NCBI GenBank assembly: GCA_016793525.1
Contig: JAEUJT010000094.1
Location: forward strand, 1-5,766
DNA: 5,766 bases
Direction: 5' to 3'
Origin: Archangium sp.
GTDB taxonomy: Bacteria > Myxococcota > Myxococcia > Myxococcales > Myxococcaceae
Below are positions 1 through 5,552 of the stretch, in pieces. A model generated the notes under the pieces. That model had not been told where the DNA came from. It searched no databases and saw nothing but the letters and a program-made list of their open reading frames with translations. The number at the start of each line of letters is the position of its first letter. The first letter of the stretch is position 1. The position numbers were made by a program, and so were the translations under genes.

Positions 1-223
1 GCCGGTTGATGTACACCGTGCGCACGCCCGCGCCGTGAATGACCCCGCCGTCGGAGGCGACGATGCCCCCGTCGACGATGCCACCGTCGACCTCGTCGCC
101 GAGCCGAATCGACTCCCACGAATCGAAGTCTTGAAAGTCGGCCGCTACGGCGATGCTCGACGACGACGTGCCCTCGGGCCCGCACCCGACCAGCACCACC
201 ATCGCGACGTACGCCAGCCGCAT
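1..223 (-). CDS. Lipoprotein, N-terminal part only; possibly cytochrome P460-like
   Basis: Only the first 74 codons are inside the window; the gene runs off the left edge. The start is ATG at 223-221. The N-terminus MRLAYVAMVVLVGC is a short signal peptide with a good lipobox (LVGC, lipidated Cys14), so the product is exported and lipid-anchored. A short Ser-rich linker and the stretch DFQDFDSWESIRLG follow, then a low-complexity DGGIV repeat (residues 47-56), then HGAGVRTVYINR. The pattern of Phe/Trp near the start of the domain followed by His-Gly-x-Gly-x-Arg-x-Val-Tyr-Ile-Asn recalls, from memory, cytochrome P460-like lipoproteins of Myxococcota. The heme-binding CxxCH expected near the C-terminus lies outside the window, so this is a tentative inference. 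The start codon shares one base with the imelysin stop (TGATG), which favours translational coupling. Existence of the gene is fairly sure; its family is not. Confidence 0.72.
   Translation of the reverse strand, partial: MRLAYVAMVVLVGCGPEGTSSSSIAVAADFQDFDSWESIRLGDEVDGGIVDGGIVASDGGVIHGAGVRTVYINR
58..91. repeat. Two tandem 15-bp units encoding DGGIV
   Basis: Positions 58-72 and 73-87 are consecutive 15-bp copies differing at one base (C68 versus A83), with the first four bases of a third copy at 88-91. Because the unit is a multiple of three it stays in frame, encoding DGGIV twice in the partial lipoprotein on the minus strand. It looks like a short coding minisatellite in a linker. Confidence 0.7.
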
Positions 224-1239
224 CACTCCGCCGGCAGCTGGGGAATGCCCATCTTGTCGGCCGCGGCCGTCATGTCGAACGCCAGCGTGCCCGAGGTCAT
301 GTCGTCGGCCGCGGTGCGCACCACGGTGAAGAGCGTGCCGAACGGCGTGGCCAGGTCAGCGGCCGACGGGTTGGTGTTGCTCCAGGTGGCCGGCACGGGG
401 GGAATCGCGTCGCCCGGCGTCGCCGCGTATTGGGCGCTCAGCTCGGCGAAGGCCTTGGTGATGCGCGTGTCTTCGTCGGTGGCGCCCTTCGACAGCGCCC
501 ACGGGCGAAACGCCTCGTAGGTCTTCTTGCCGCCCTCGAGGTTGGCGCGCATGTCGGCGAGCGTGAACTGGGAGTAGCGCGATTCTTCTTCGCCGGTGGT
601 CGCCTTCTCGACCTTCTCGACCTGTTCCTGCATCGAGCCCAACACGCCGCGGAACGCCGCCGCGGGGTCGAGCGCCAGCGGCTTGAAGTCGGTCGCCATC
701 TGCTTCGTCTCTTTCGCCCAGCGCGCGCACAGCTTCTCCTTGAAGTCGCGCGACTCGGCCTCGGTGTTCGGGAACCGCGCCGCGACGTACTTCGCGCCGA
801 GGCCCTGCTCGAAGTCGATGACCCGCTGCGGGGTCTCGTCGCTCCAGAGAATGCGCTCGATGGCGTGGTTGCCGGTGACGACCTCGTCGTCGAACAGGTC
901 GACGTCGCTCTCGCTCTCGAGGAACCCGTCGTAGCGCTCGTCGATGCTCACATCGATTTCAGGGAACAGCACGGCGATGGCCCCTTCGACCTTCTCGTAG
1001 TCGGGGCGCGCCTTCTTCCACGCGGTCTTCATCGCGGTGATGGCGGCGGCGTCGGTGGTGGCGTTCCAGCCGCGGCCAGCGGCGACCGGGGCCGCGTCGC
1101 ATACGGCCTGCGCGTCGGTGGCGAGCGCGTCGAGGTTCGTTTGAATGAAGGCCTTCACGTCCGTCAGGGCCTGCTGCTCAGGCGGCTGGCCACACGCGGC
1201 GGCAATGACGAACACAGACAACAGGAGACGACGAGACAT
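223..1239 (-). CDS. Imelysin-family (peptidase M75-like) lipoprotein
   Basis: This 338-residue protein belongs to the imelysin family (IrpA/ICMP/EfeO-type M75 domain), extracytoplasmic proteins linked to iron uptake or iron response; most members are thought to bind metal rather than cut peptides. The hallmark GxHxxE motif is GNHAIE at residues 123-128 (His125, Glu128). It is preceded by a W-x-x-A-R-x-x-Y segment (residues 74-81) and the acidic FPEIDVSIDERYDGF region, as in relatives. The N-terminus MSRRLLLSVFVIAAAC is a lipoprotein signal with Cys16 as the modified residue. I chose ATG at 1239 because AAGGAG (1253-1248) lies 8 nt upstream and the signal peptide begins there; the open frame continues to 1755 but overlaps the di-heme gene and has no such support. 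The gene follows the di-heme oxidoreductase by 22 bp and overlaps the next lipoprotein by one base. The family call is confident; the bound metal is not shown by the sequence. Confidence 0.92.
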   Translation of the reverse strand: MSRRLLLSVFVIAAACGQPPEQQALTDVKAFIQTNLDALATDAQAVCDAAPVAAGRGWNATTDAAAITAMKTAWKKARPDYEKVEGAIAVLFPEIDVSIDERYDGFLESESDVDLFDDEVVTGNHAIERILWSDETPQRVIDFEQGLGAKYVAARFPNTEAESRDFKEKLCARWAKETKQMATDFKPLALDPAAAFRGVLGSMQEQVEKVEKATTGEEESRYSQFTLADMRANLEGGKKTYEAFRPWALSKGATDEDTRITKAFAELSAQYAATPGDAIPPVPATWSNTNPSAADLATPFGTLFTVVRTAADDMTSGTLAFDMTAAADKMGIPQLPAE

Positions 1240-1247
1240 GGGAACAG

Positions 1248-1253
1248 CTCCTT
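1248..1253 (-). promoter_or_regulatory. Shine-Dalgarno site of the imelysin gene
   Basis: AAGGAG on the minus strand, 8 nt before the ATG at 1239. It is the clearest ribosome binding site in the window and fixes the imelysin start, ruling out the long in-frame extension to 1755. Confidence 0.8.
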
Positions 1254-1261
1254 GAGAGGGA

Positions 1262-2479
1262 CTACAGGGACGAGACGAACTCGAGCAACGCCTCGCGGCT
1301 GGTGGCCGGGAGCGCGTCGAACGCGGTGACAGCGGCGTGGGCCTCGGAGTCGGCCGCGCCGTGCAGCCGAATCGCTTCTTCAATGGAGTGGGCGCGCCCG
1401 TCGTGCAGGTACGACGGCATGAAGCGCAGGCCCGCGAGCGGCGCGGTGCGGAACTCGGCCGACCGGGCGTCGCCCTCGACCAAGCCGTCGGCGAACGAGG
1501 CCCCCAGGTCGTGGAGGAGCAGGTCGGTGAACACCGCCACCTCTTTCCCCTGCAGCGGCTGCACTGGCCAGTCGGCGCGCGTCGGGAGCGAGGGCACGTG
1601 GCACACGTCGCAGCCAGCGGAACGAAAGGCCTCTTGGCCGGCCATCGTTGGCGCCGCGCGCGCGGGGATTCGCAAGGTGCGCAGGTAGTCGGCCACCGCG
1701 TTGAGCCGCTCGAGGTCGACATCGAGGCCTTCTTTGCCGTCGTCGGCGAGCCCATCGGGGTTCGGCGTCTCCGTCGGCCGGAGTGGGCTGGTCAGCCCCA
1801 TGTCGCCGAGGAACGCGTCGGCCGCGAAGTCGTCGAGGTGGCCGATGCGCGCCTTGGCTCCGAACCGCCCCAGTACCCGGTCTCCCGTCGCCGACTGGTG
1901 GAAGCGCGTATCGGGGTTCGCCGCGCTCGTGTACGTCACCCAGTTGGCTCGGCCCGACACCCCGTCGGTGCGCAGCGCCTGGGCCGCCTCGAGCGCGAGC
2001 ACCGTCTCGTCGGAGATGGCCTCCATCGCGCCCACCGCCCACACCGCCAACCCCGAGCGCTGCGAGAGGTGAATGCTCGGGTCGTCATCGGGAGGCACCA
2101 GCGGCCGCACGCTCGGGCCGGTGGTGCGGCGGCGAACGGTGTGCCCCAGCGGGAGCGCCGGGGCGCCAGGCACCGGCGTCACCCCGTCAGCCGACAGCTG
2201 CGCCATTTTCTCCACGAAGCCCGGGCCCCGGCCGCCGCCCGCGTGGCACGCCGCGCACGACTGGCGAATGTAGAGCGGCCCCAGCCCGTCATTCGGGGTG
2301 AACGTCAGCTCGAAGGCCTGATCACCCTCGGCGAAGCGGCTCATCCACTCGGCTGACAGCCCGGCCAGCGGGAGGTCGGTCAGATCGTCGGTCACCACCT
2401 GGGGCGCCGGTCCGCACGCGGCCGCGAACGCGGCGAGCAGAAGTGGGTTGACAGGGATGATTTTGCGAATCAAACTCAT
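1262..2479 (-). CDS. Di-heme c-type oxidoreductase lipoprotein (DUF1111/DHOR family)
   Basis: This 405-residue protein (ATG at 2479, TAG at 1264-1262) has two c-type heme motifs, CAACH at residues 75-79 and CDVCH at 290-294. It also has the family's C-terminal signatures: HDLG (323-326), FRTAPLAGL (343-351), YLHDGRA (357-363) and the closing helix through LLEFVSSL. These mark the DUF1111 'di-heme oxidoreductase / thiol oxidoreductase-like' family, relatives of bacterial di-heme peroxidases and MauG. MSLIRK followed by a hydrophobic run and AAAC (Cys22) is a lipoprotein signal, so heme attachment and function are extracytoplasmic. Imelysin follows 22 bp downstream, a pairing known from other iron-responsive loci, so a redox role in iron handling is likely. 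The protein is at the short end for its family. An in-frame GTG at 2503 would add eight residues ahead of the basic signal start; neither start has a good ribosome site, and I prefer ATG because it gives a normal signal peptide. The substrate is unknown. Confidence 0.9.
   Translation of the reverse strand: MSLIRKIIPVNPLLLAAFAAACGPAPQVVTDDLTDLPLAGLSAEWMSRFAEGDQAFELTFTPNDGLGPLYIRQSCAACHAGGGRGPGFVEKMAQLSADGVTPVPGAPALPLGHTVRRRTTGPSVRPLVPPDDDPSIHLSQRSGLAVWAVGAMEAISDETVLALEAAQALRTDGVSGRANWVTYTSAANPDTRFHQSATGDRVLGRFGAKARIGHLDDFAADAFLGDMGLTSPLRPTETPNPDGLADDGKEGLDVDLERLNAVADYLRTLRIPARAAPTMAGQEAFRSAGCDVCHVPSLPTRADWPVQPLQGKEVAVFTDLLLHDLGASFADGLVEGDARSAEFRTAPLAGLRFMPSYLHDGRAHSIEEAIRLHGAADSEAHAAVTAFDALPATSREALLEFVSSL
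2448..2476 (+). promoter_or_regulatory. Candidate sigma-70-type promoter for the CxxC protein gene
   Basis: TTGACA at 2448-2453 is a perfect -35 hexamer. With 17-nt spacing the -10 position is CAAACT (2471-2476), only three of six consensus bases. Transcription would begin near 2483, giving a leader of about 33 nt that contains the dyad and the GGAGG site. It lies inside the signal-peptide codons of the divergent di-heme gene. The weak -10 and the high-GC genome make this a moderate call. Confidence 0.4.
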
Positions 2480-2484
2480 TTGCA
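2464..2484. promoter_or_regulatory. Imperfect dyad over the di-heme gene start codon
   Basis: TGCGAAT (2464-2470) and ATTTGCA (2478-2484) form an inverted repeat with one mismatch and a 7-bp spacer. It covers the ATG of the di-heme gene and the start of the intergenic gap. It could be an operator half of a larger site or a local mRNA hairpin; chance is possible at this length. Confidence 0.3.
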
Positions 2485-2504
2485 GTGCAGGGAGTGATTG
2501 CACT
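2484..2504. promoter_or_regulatory. Candidate operator: perfect 6+6 bp dyad in the divergent gap
   Basis: AGTGCA (2484-2489) and TGCACT (2499-2504) are perfect inverted repeats separated by 9 bp, a 21-bp site lying wholly in the 36-bp gap between the two divergent start codons. TGCA occurs three times in this gap (2481, 2486, 2499). The size and placement fit a dimeric repressor site controlling both directions. No regulator gene is in the window, and the site does not match the classical Fur box. Confidence 0.45.
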
Positions 2505-2522
2505 TGGAGGCGGTCATGTCAA
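2494..2522 (-). promoter_or_regulatory. Candidate promoter for the di-heme/imelysin operon
   Basis: The minus strand carries a perfect TTGACA at 2522-2517 and, after 17 nt, AATCAC at 2499-2494 in the -10 position (three of six consensus bases). The predicted transcript would begin near 2487, only about 8 nt before the di-heme ATG, which would fit the lack of a visible ribosome site and would exclude the GTG at 2503. The hexamer overlaps the ATG of the opposite gene, so coding constraint could explain it. Confidence 0.35.
2506..2510 (+). promoter_or_regulatory. Shine-Dalgarno site of the CxxC protein gene
   Basis: GGAGG lies 5 nt before the ATG at 2516. It decides this start over the upstream in-frame TTG codon at 2498, which would leave the ribosome site inside the coding region. 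Confidence 0.7.
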
Positions 2523-2743
2523 GCAAGGTGTGTCACTTGGAGACGCTGGCGAACAACGGCGTCGCGCACGTGCAGCGCTGCACCGACTGCGGCGGGGTGA
2601 CGATTCACATCGGGCCGGTGTCGCTGCGGCTCGATACGGCGGGGCTCGAGGCGCTGAGCTCGGTGCTCGACACCGCGGTGCGGCGCCACCAGTTGCCGGC
2701 GGCGACGTCGTTCTCTGAGAGCGCGCCCGTCGGGCAGGCCTGA
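2516..2743 (+). CDS. Small CxxC protein of unknown function (75 residues)
   Basis: I do not recognise this gene with certainty. It encodes 75 residues with no signal peptide or membrane segment, so it is probably cytoplasmic. Cys6-His7 and Cys22-x-x-Cys25 could form a single small metal site of the zinc-ribbon kind. After CTDCG comes an alternating hydrophobic strand pattern (VTIHIGPVSLRLD, residues 28-40), then an amphipathic helix (AGLEALSSVLDTAVRRH). The layout 'Cys, strand, CxxC, two strands, helix' resembles small DUF6686-type proteins known mainly from Bacteroidota; that is a recollection, not a match I can prove. A GGAGG site at 2506-2510 and high third-position GC support it as a real gene. 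It is divergent from the di-heme/imelysin operon across 36 bp and probably shares its control region. A propeller lipoprotein gene follows on the same strand 42 bp later. Confidence 0.75.
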   Translation: MSSKVCHLETLANNGVAHVQRCTDCGGVTIHIGPVSLRLDTAGLEALSSVLDTAVRRHQLPAATSFSESAPVGQA

Positions 2744-2785
2744 GGTCTCGAAAGAGGTAGCCGCTCCCTCGGGGCGGTGGGCACA

Positions 2786-3628
2786 ATGCTGCGCATGTGT
2801 TTTCTGCGCAGCGGCCTGGCCCTCGTGATCCTCTCTGCGTGTGGCCCCTCCGTAGAGCAGTCAGCCACAGGGCCCGTGGTGACCGAGCTGGCTCCACCCG
2901 CTGGCCACCAGCTGTGGAACGGCCGGTGGTCGCCCGACGGCACGAAGATCGCGGTCCACCTCACCGAGCGGGCCACCGACACGGAGTCGATCGCGGTGAT
3001 GAGCGCCACGGGCTCGAACCTCGCGGTGCTCGCCGATGCGGGCACGTACCTGGCCTCGGCGGCGTGGGCTCCCAACGGCAACACCGTTTATTTCACGAGC
3101 AGCACGGGCATCTCCTCGGTACCGGTGACGGGCGGCGCTCCGACGCAGATCAGCCGCGCGTTCGCCGCGTTCGAGCTCGACGTGAGCGGCGACGGCAAGC
3201 GGCTGAGCTACACCACCAACGGCTCGTCGAATGTCTCGGTGCTCGAGCTCGCCGACGGCGGCGTGCAGGTGGTGCACAGCGGCACGGCGGCGCGGTTCTC
3301 CCCCGACGGCACGCGACTGGCCTTCGTCGAGGGAGATCTCAACAGCGAGCGCTTCTCCCTCTACACCTTCGCCGACAAGTCGGTGGTCGACCTGGGCCCT
3401 GCGGGTACGTACCTCGCGAGCGTCAGCTGGTTCGCCGACGGCAAGCGGCTCGCGGTGACCAGCGACAAGACCATCGACGTGGTGACGGTCGACCAGGCTC
3501 CGGTGGGGCGCTCGGTGCTGTACGAAGACGGTTTCGCCACCACCGGCGTCGACGTTTCGCCCGACGGCACGAAGATTCTCTTCCGGGTCAACGGGCAGCT
3601 CGGGCTCTCGGTCTTGAGCGGGTTCTGA
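2786..3628 (+). CDS. Lipoprotein with six-bladed PD40/TolB-like beta-propeller
   Basis: The 280-residue product starts with MLRMCFLRSGLALVILSAC, a lipoprotein signal with lipobox LSAC (Cys19). The rest is six repeats of the PD40 (TolB/WD40-like) pattern: SPDGTKIAV (residue 49), APNGNTVYF (95), SGDGKRLSY (134), SPDGTRLAF (172), FADGKRLAV (216) and SPDGTKILF (258). Six such strands normally close into a propeller used as a binding platform; no catalytic residues are apparent, so the ligand is unknown. Repeats 1-3 and 4-6 match as two consecutive units about 122 residues apart, both containing AGTYLAS before the middle blade. The start is uncertain: GTG at 2777 and ATG at 2795 are also in frame, none has a strong ribosome site, and ATG 2786 gives a suitable signal peptide. 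The HAD gene starts one base after this stop codon, which suggests co-translation. Confidence 0.88.
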   Translation: MLRMCFLRSGLALVILSACGPSVEQSATGPVVTELAPPAGHQLWNGRWSPDGTKIAVHLTERATDTESIAVMSATGSNLAVLADAGTYLASAAWAPNGNTVYFTSSTGISSVPVTGGAPTQISRAFAAFELDVSGDGKRLSYTTNGSSNVSVLELADGGVQVVHSGTAARFSPDGTRLAFVEGDLNSERFSLYTFADKSVVDLGPAGTYLASVSWFADGKRLAVTSDKTIDVVTVDQAPVGRSVLYEDGFATTGVDVSPDGTKILFRVNGQLGLSVLSGF

Positions 3629-3629
3629 A

Positions 3630-4241
3630 GTGCTGCCCAGCGCGTTGCGAGCGGTGTTGTTCGACATGGACGGCGTGCTGGTGAAGAGCAACGAGGTGTG
3701 GTTCCGCGTCGTCGAGGCGGCGGGCGTTCGCTTCCGGGGCCGTGCCATCACCCGCGCCGAATTCGAGCCGACGTTTGGCCAGGGCACCGCCGCCGACATT
3801 CCGTGCTTCGAGCTGGCGTGTACGGTGAAAGAGCTCGACGCCTTCTATGCCGACGAGTTCGTTCGCCACCTCGACGCGGTGTGGGTGAACCCCGATGCCG
3901 CGCCGGTGCTGAAGGGCCTGGCCGCCAAAGGCGTGAAGCGCGCGCTGGTGACCAACACCGTGGGGCCGCTGGCGAGGGCGATTCTCCAGCGCGCCGGGGT
4001 AGAGACGCTGTTCGACTTTCTCGGCACGGCCGATCTCGTGCCCCGCGCCAAACCGGAGCCCGATGTGGTGCTGCTGGCCTGCCGCTCCATCGGCGTCGAG
4101 CCGAGCGAGTCAGTGATGGTGGGCGACACGCGCTTCGATCGCCAGGCGGCCCACGCGGCGGGGGCTCGCTTCGCTGGCTACGGCGGCATCGTCGGCGACG
4201 TGACCTTGGCGTCACTCACCGAGCTCCTGTCGCTGGCGTGA
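3630..4241 (+). CDS. HAD-superfamily hydrolase, phosphoglycolate phosphatase/beta-PGM-like
   Basis: This 203-residue cytoplasmic protein has all four HAD motifs. Motif I is FDMDGVL (nucleophile Asp12, acid/base Asp14), motif II is VTNT (Thr108), motif III is Lys141 in AKPEPD, and motif IV is GDTRFD (Asp166, Asp170). The helical cap inserted after motif I (about residues 17-85) and the total length fit subfamily I HAD phosphatases such as Gph or beta-phosphoglucomutase-like enzymes, which remove phosphate from small metabolites with Mg2+. The substrate cannot be read from sequence. The start is GTG at 3630, one base after the propeller stop codon; it places motif I at the usual distance from the N-terminus, and the next ATG (3666) is inside motif I. 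Ribosome recruitment probably depends on coupling, since no clear site precedes the GTG. The MFS exporter gene follows closely on the same strand. Confidence 0.9.
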   Translation: MLPSALRAVLFDMDGVLVKSNEVWFRVVEAAGVRFRGRAITRAEFEPTFGQGTAADIPCFELACTVKELDAFYADEFVRHLDAVWVNPDAAPVLKGLAAKGVKRALVTNTVGPLARAILQRAGVETLFDFLGTADLVPRAKPEPDVVLLACRSIGVEPSESVMVGDTRFDRQAAHAAGARFAGYGGIVGDVTLASLTELLSLA

Positions 4242-4277
4242 ATGTCAGGCAGTCGTGGTACGCCGACAGGCGCCGCC

Positions 4278-5552
4278 ATGACCACCCCCGAGCCGCGCCG
4301 CGCAGCGATTCTGTTCATTCTGTTCACGGTGCTGCTCGACGTGCTGGCGCTGGGGCTCATCATCCCCGTGTTGCCTCAGCTGATCCTCGACTTTCGAGGC
4401 GGAGACACGTCGGAGGCCGCCGCCACGGTCGGCGTGTTCGGCACGGTCTGGGCGCTGATGCAGTTTGCCTTCTCGTCGATGCAGGGCTCGCTCGCCGACC
4501 GCTTCGGGCGCCGACCGGTGATTCTGCTCTCTAACTTGGGCCTGGGGCTCGACTACCTGTTGATGGCGCTCGCGCCGTCGCTGGGCTGGCTGCTGGTGGG
4601 GCGCATCGTCTCCGGCATCACCGCCGCGAGCTTCTCCACCGCGGGCGCGTACATCGCTGACGTCACGCCGCCCGAGAAGCGGGCTGCGGCCTTCGGCAAA
4701 ATCGGCGCCGCGTTTGGCGTGGGCTTCATCGTCGGGCCGGCCATCGGCGGCCTCCTGGGCGGCTTCGATCCGCGCATGCCGTTCTGGTTCGCGGCGGTGC
4801 TGAGCCTGGCCAACTTCGCCTACGGCTTCTTCGTGCTGCCAGAATCGCTGCCCCCCGAGCGCCGTACGCCCTTCTCGTGGGCCAAGGCCAACCCCATCGG
4901 CTCGCTTCAGCTGCTGCGCTCACGCCCGGGCTTGATGGGCCTGGTGTCGGTCGCGTTTTTTTACCACGTGGCGCACTCCGTCTACCCGTCGGTCTTCGTG
5001 CTCTACGCCAAGCACCGGTACGGGTGGGGCGAGCGCGGCGTCGGCCTGACGTTGGCGGTGGCGGGCGTGTGCTCTGCGGTGGTGCAGGGCGGCTTGGTGG
5101 GCGTGCTGGTGAAGCGCCTCGGCGAGCGCCGCGCGATGTTGCTCGGGTTGGCGAGCGGCGTGGTGGGCATGGCGGCCTACGGCTGGGCTCCGACGGGGCC
5201 GCTCTTCTTCGTCGGCATTCCCATCATCGCGCTGTGGGGCATCACCAACCCGTCGGTGCAAGCGCTGCTCACGCCCCGGGTCGGGCCGACCGAACAGGGC
5301 AAGCTGCAGGGGGCCCTGTCGGGGGTGATGAGCATCGCCGGCATCATCGGGCCGCTCCTTTTCTCGCACACCTTCGCGTATTTCCTCGCGCCTGACGCTC
5401 CGATGAGCCTGCCGGGCGCGCCGTTCTTCTTGGCGTCGTTTTTCCTCGGGGTGTCGTTCATCGTGGCGTGGTTGGTGACGCGGGGAATGGCCGGGGCGGT
5501 GCTGCCGGTGGCCGCGCGCGACGCGACGGTGTCTCCGCCCGCGCACGGGTGA
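4278..5552 (+). CDS. Major facilitator superfamily exporter, TCR/Tet (DHA1) type
   Basis: This 424-residue inner-membrane protein fits the 12-helix drug:proton antiporter layout. It shows Asp21 in the first helix (LLDVLALGLIIPVLP), motif A GSLADRFGRRPV (residues 70-81), motif B GRIVSGITAA (108-117) and a motif C-like GVGFIVGPAIGG (147-158). A degenerate second-half motif A, GVLVKRLGERR, lies at 275-285. These match the group that includes TetA-type tetracycline exporters, but many such proteins have other or unknown substrates, so I do not call drug specificity. An in-frame ATG at 4242 directly abuts the HAD stop codon. I prefer ATG 4278 because codons between them have unusually many A/T third bases (TCA, AGT, CGT, GGT, ACA) unlike the genes here, and AGG lies 7 nt upstream of 4278. 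No TetR-like regulator is adjacent. The gene contains a T7 run at 4956-4962 within two TTT codons. Confidence 0.9.
   Translation: MTTPEPRRAAILFILFTVLLDVLALGLIIPVLPQLILDFRGGDTSEAAATVGVFGTVWALMQFAFSSMQGSLADRFGRRPVILLSNLGLGLDYLLMALAPSLGWLLVGRIVSGITAASFSTAGAYIADVTPPEKRAAAFGKIGAAFGVGFIVGPAIGGLLGGFDPRMPFWFAAVLSLANFAYGFFVLPESLPPERRTPFSWAKANPIGSLQLLRSRPGLMGLVSVAFFYHVAHSVYPSVFVLYAKHRYGWGERGVGLTLAVAGVCSAVVQGGLVGVLVKRLGERRAMLLGLASGVVGMAAYGWAPTGPLFFVGIPIIALWGITNPSVQALLTPRVGPTEQGKLQGALSGVMSIAGIIGPLLFSHTFAYFLAPDAPMSLPGAPFFLASFFLGVSFIVAWLVTRGMAGAVLPVAARDATVSPPAHG

Noticed and set aside
1240..1755. In-frame upstream extension of the imelysin gene, giving a 510-residue product
   Set aside because: The extension is Arg/Pro/Ser-rich, overlaps the di-heme gene in another frame, and would bury the lipoprotein signal and its good ribosome site in mid-protein.
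430..2356. Long plus-strand open frames opposite the imelysin and di-heme genes (430-1329 and 1337-2356)
   Set aside because: They are Arg/Gly/Val-rich shadows produced by GC-rich codons on the other strand; no recognisable domain, and the minus-strand products match known families clearly.
2464..2504. Fur box controlling the di-heme/imelysin operon
   Set aside because: The region has dyads, but neither resembles the AT-rich GATAATGATAATCATTATC consensus, so Fur control cannot be claimed from sequence.
2747..2777. Terminator between the CxxC gene and the propeller gene
   Set aside because: A CTC-GAAA-GAG mini-hairpin (2747-2756) and a bulged CCGC/GCGG stem (2761-2777) are visible, but both are weak and no T tract follows.
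2861..3799. Minus-strand open frame across the propeller and HAD genes
   Set aside because: Low-complexity Arg/Ala/His-rich translation with no motif, opposite two well-supported genes.
4278..5552. Naming the exporter as a tetracycline resistance determinant
   Set aside because: Family motifs are shared by many exporters with other substrates, and there is no adjacent TetR-type regulator or mobile element.
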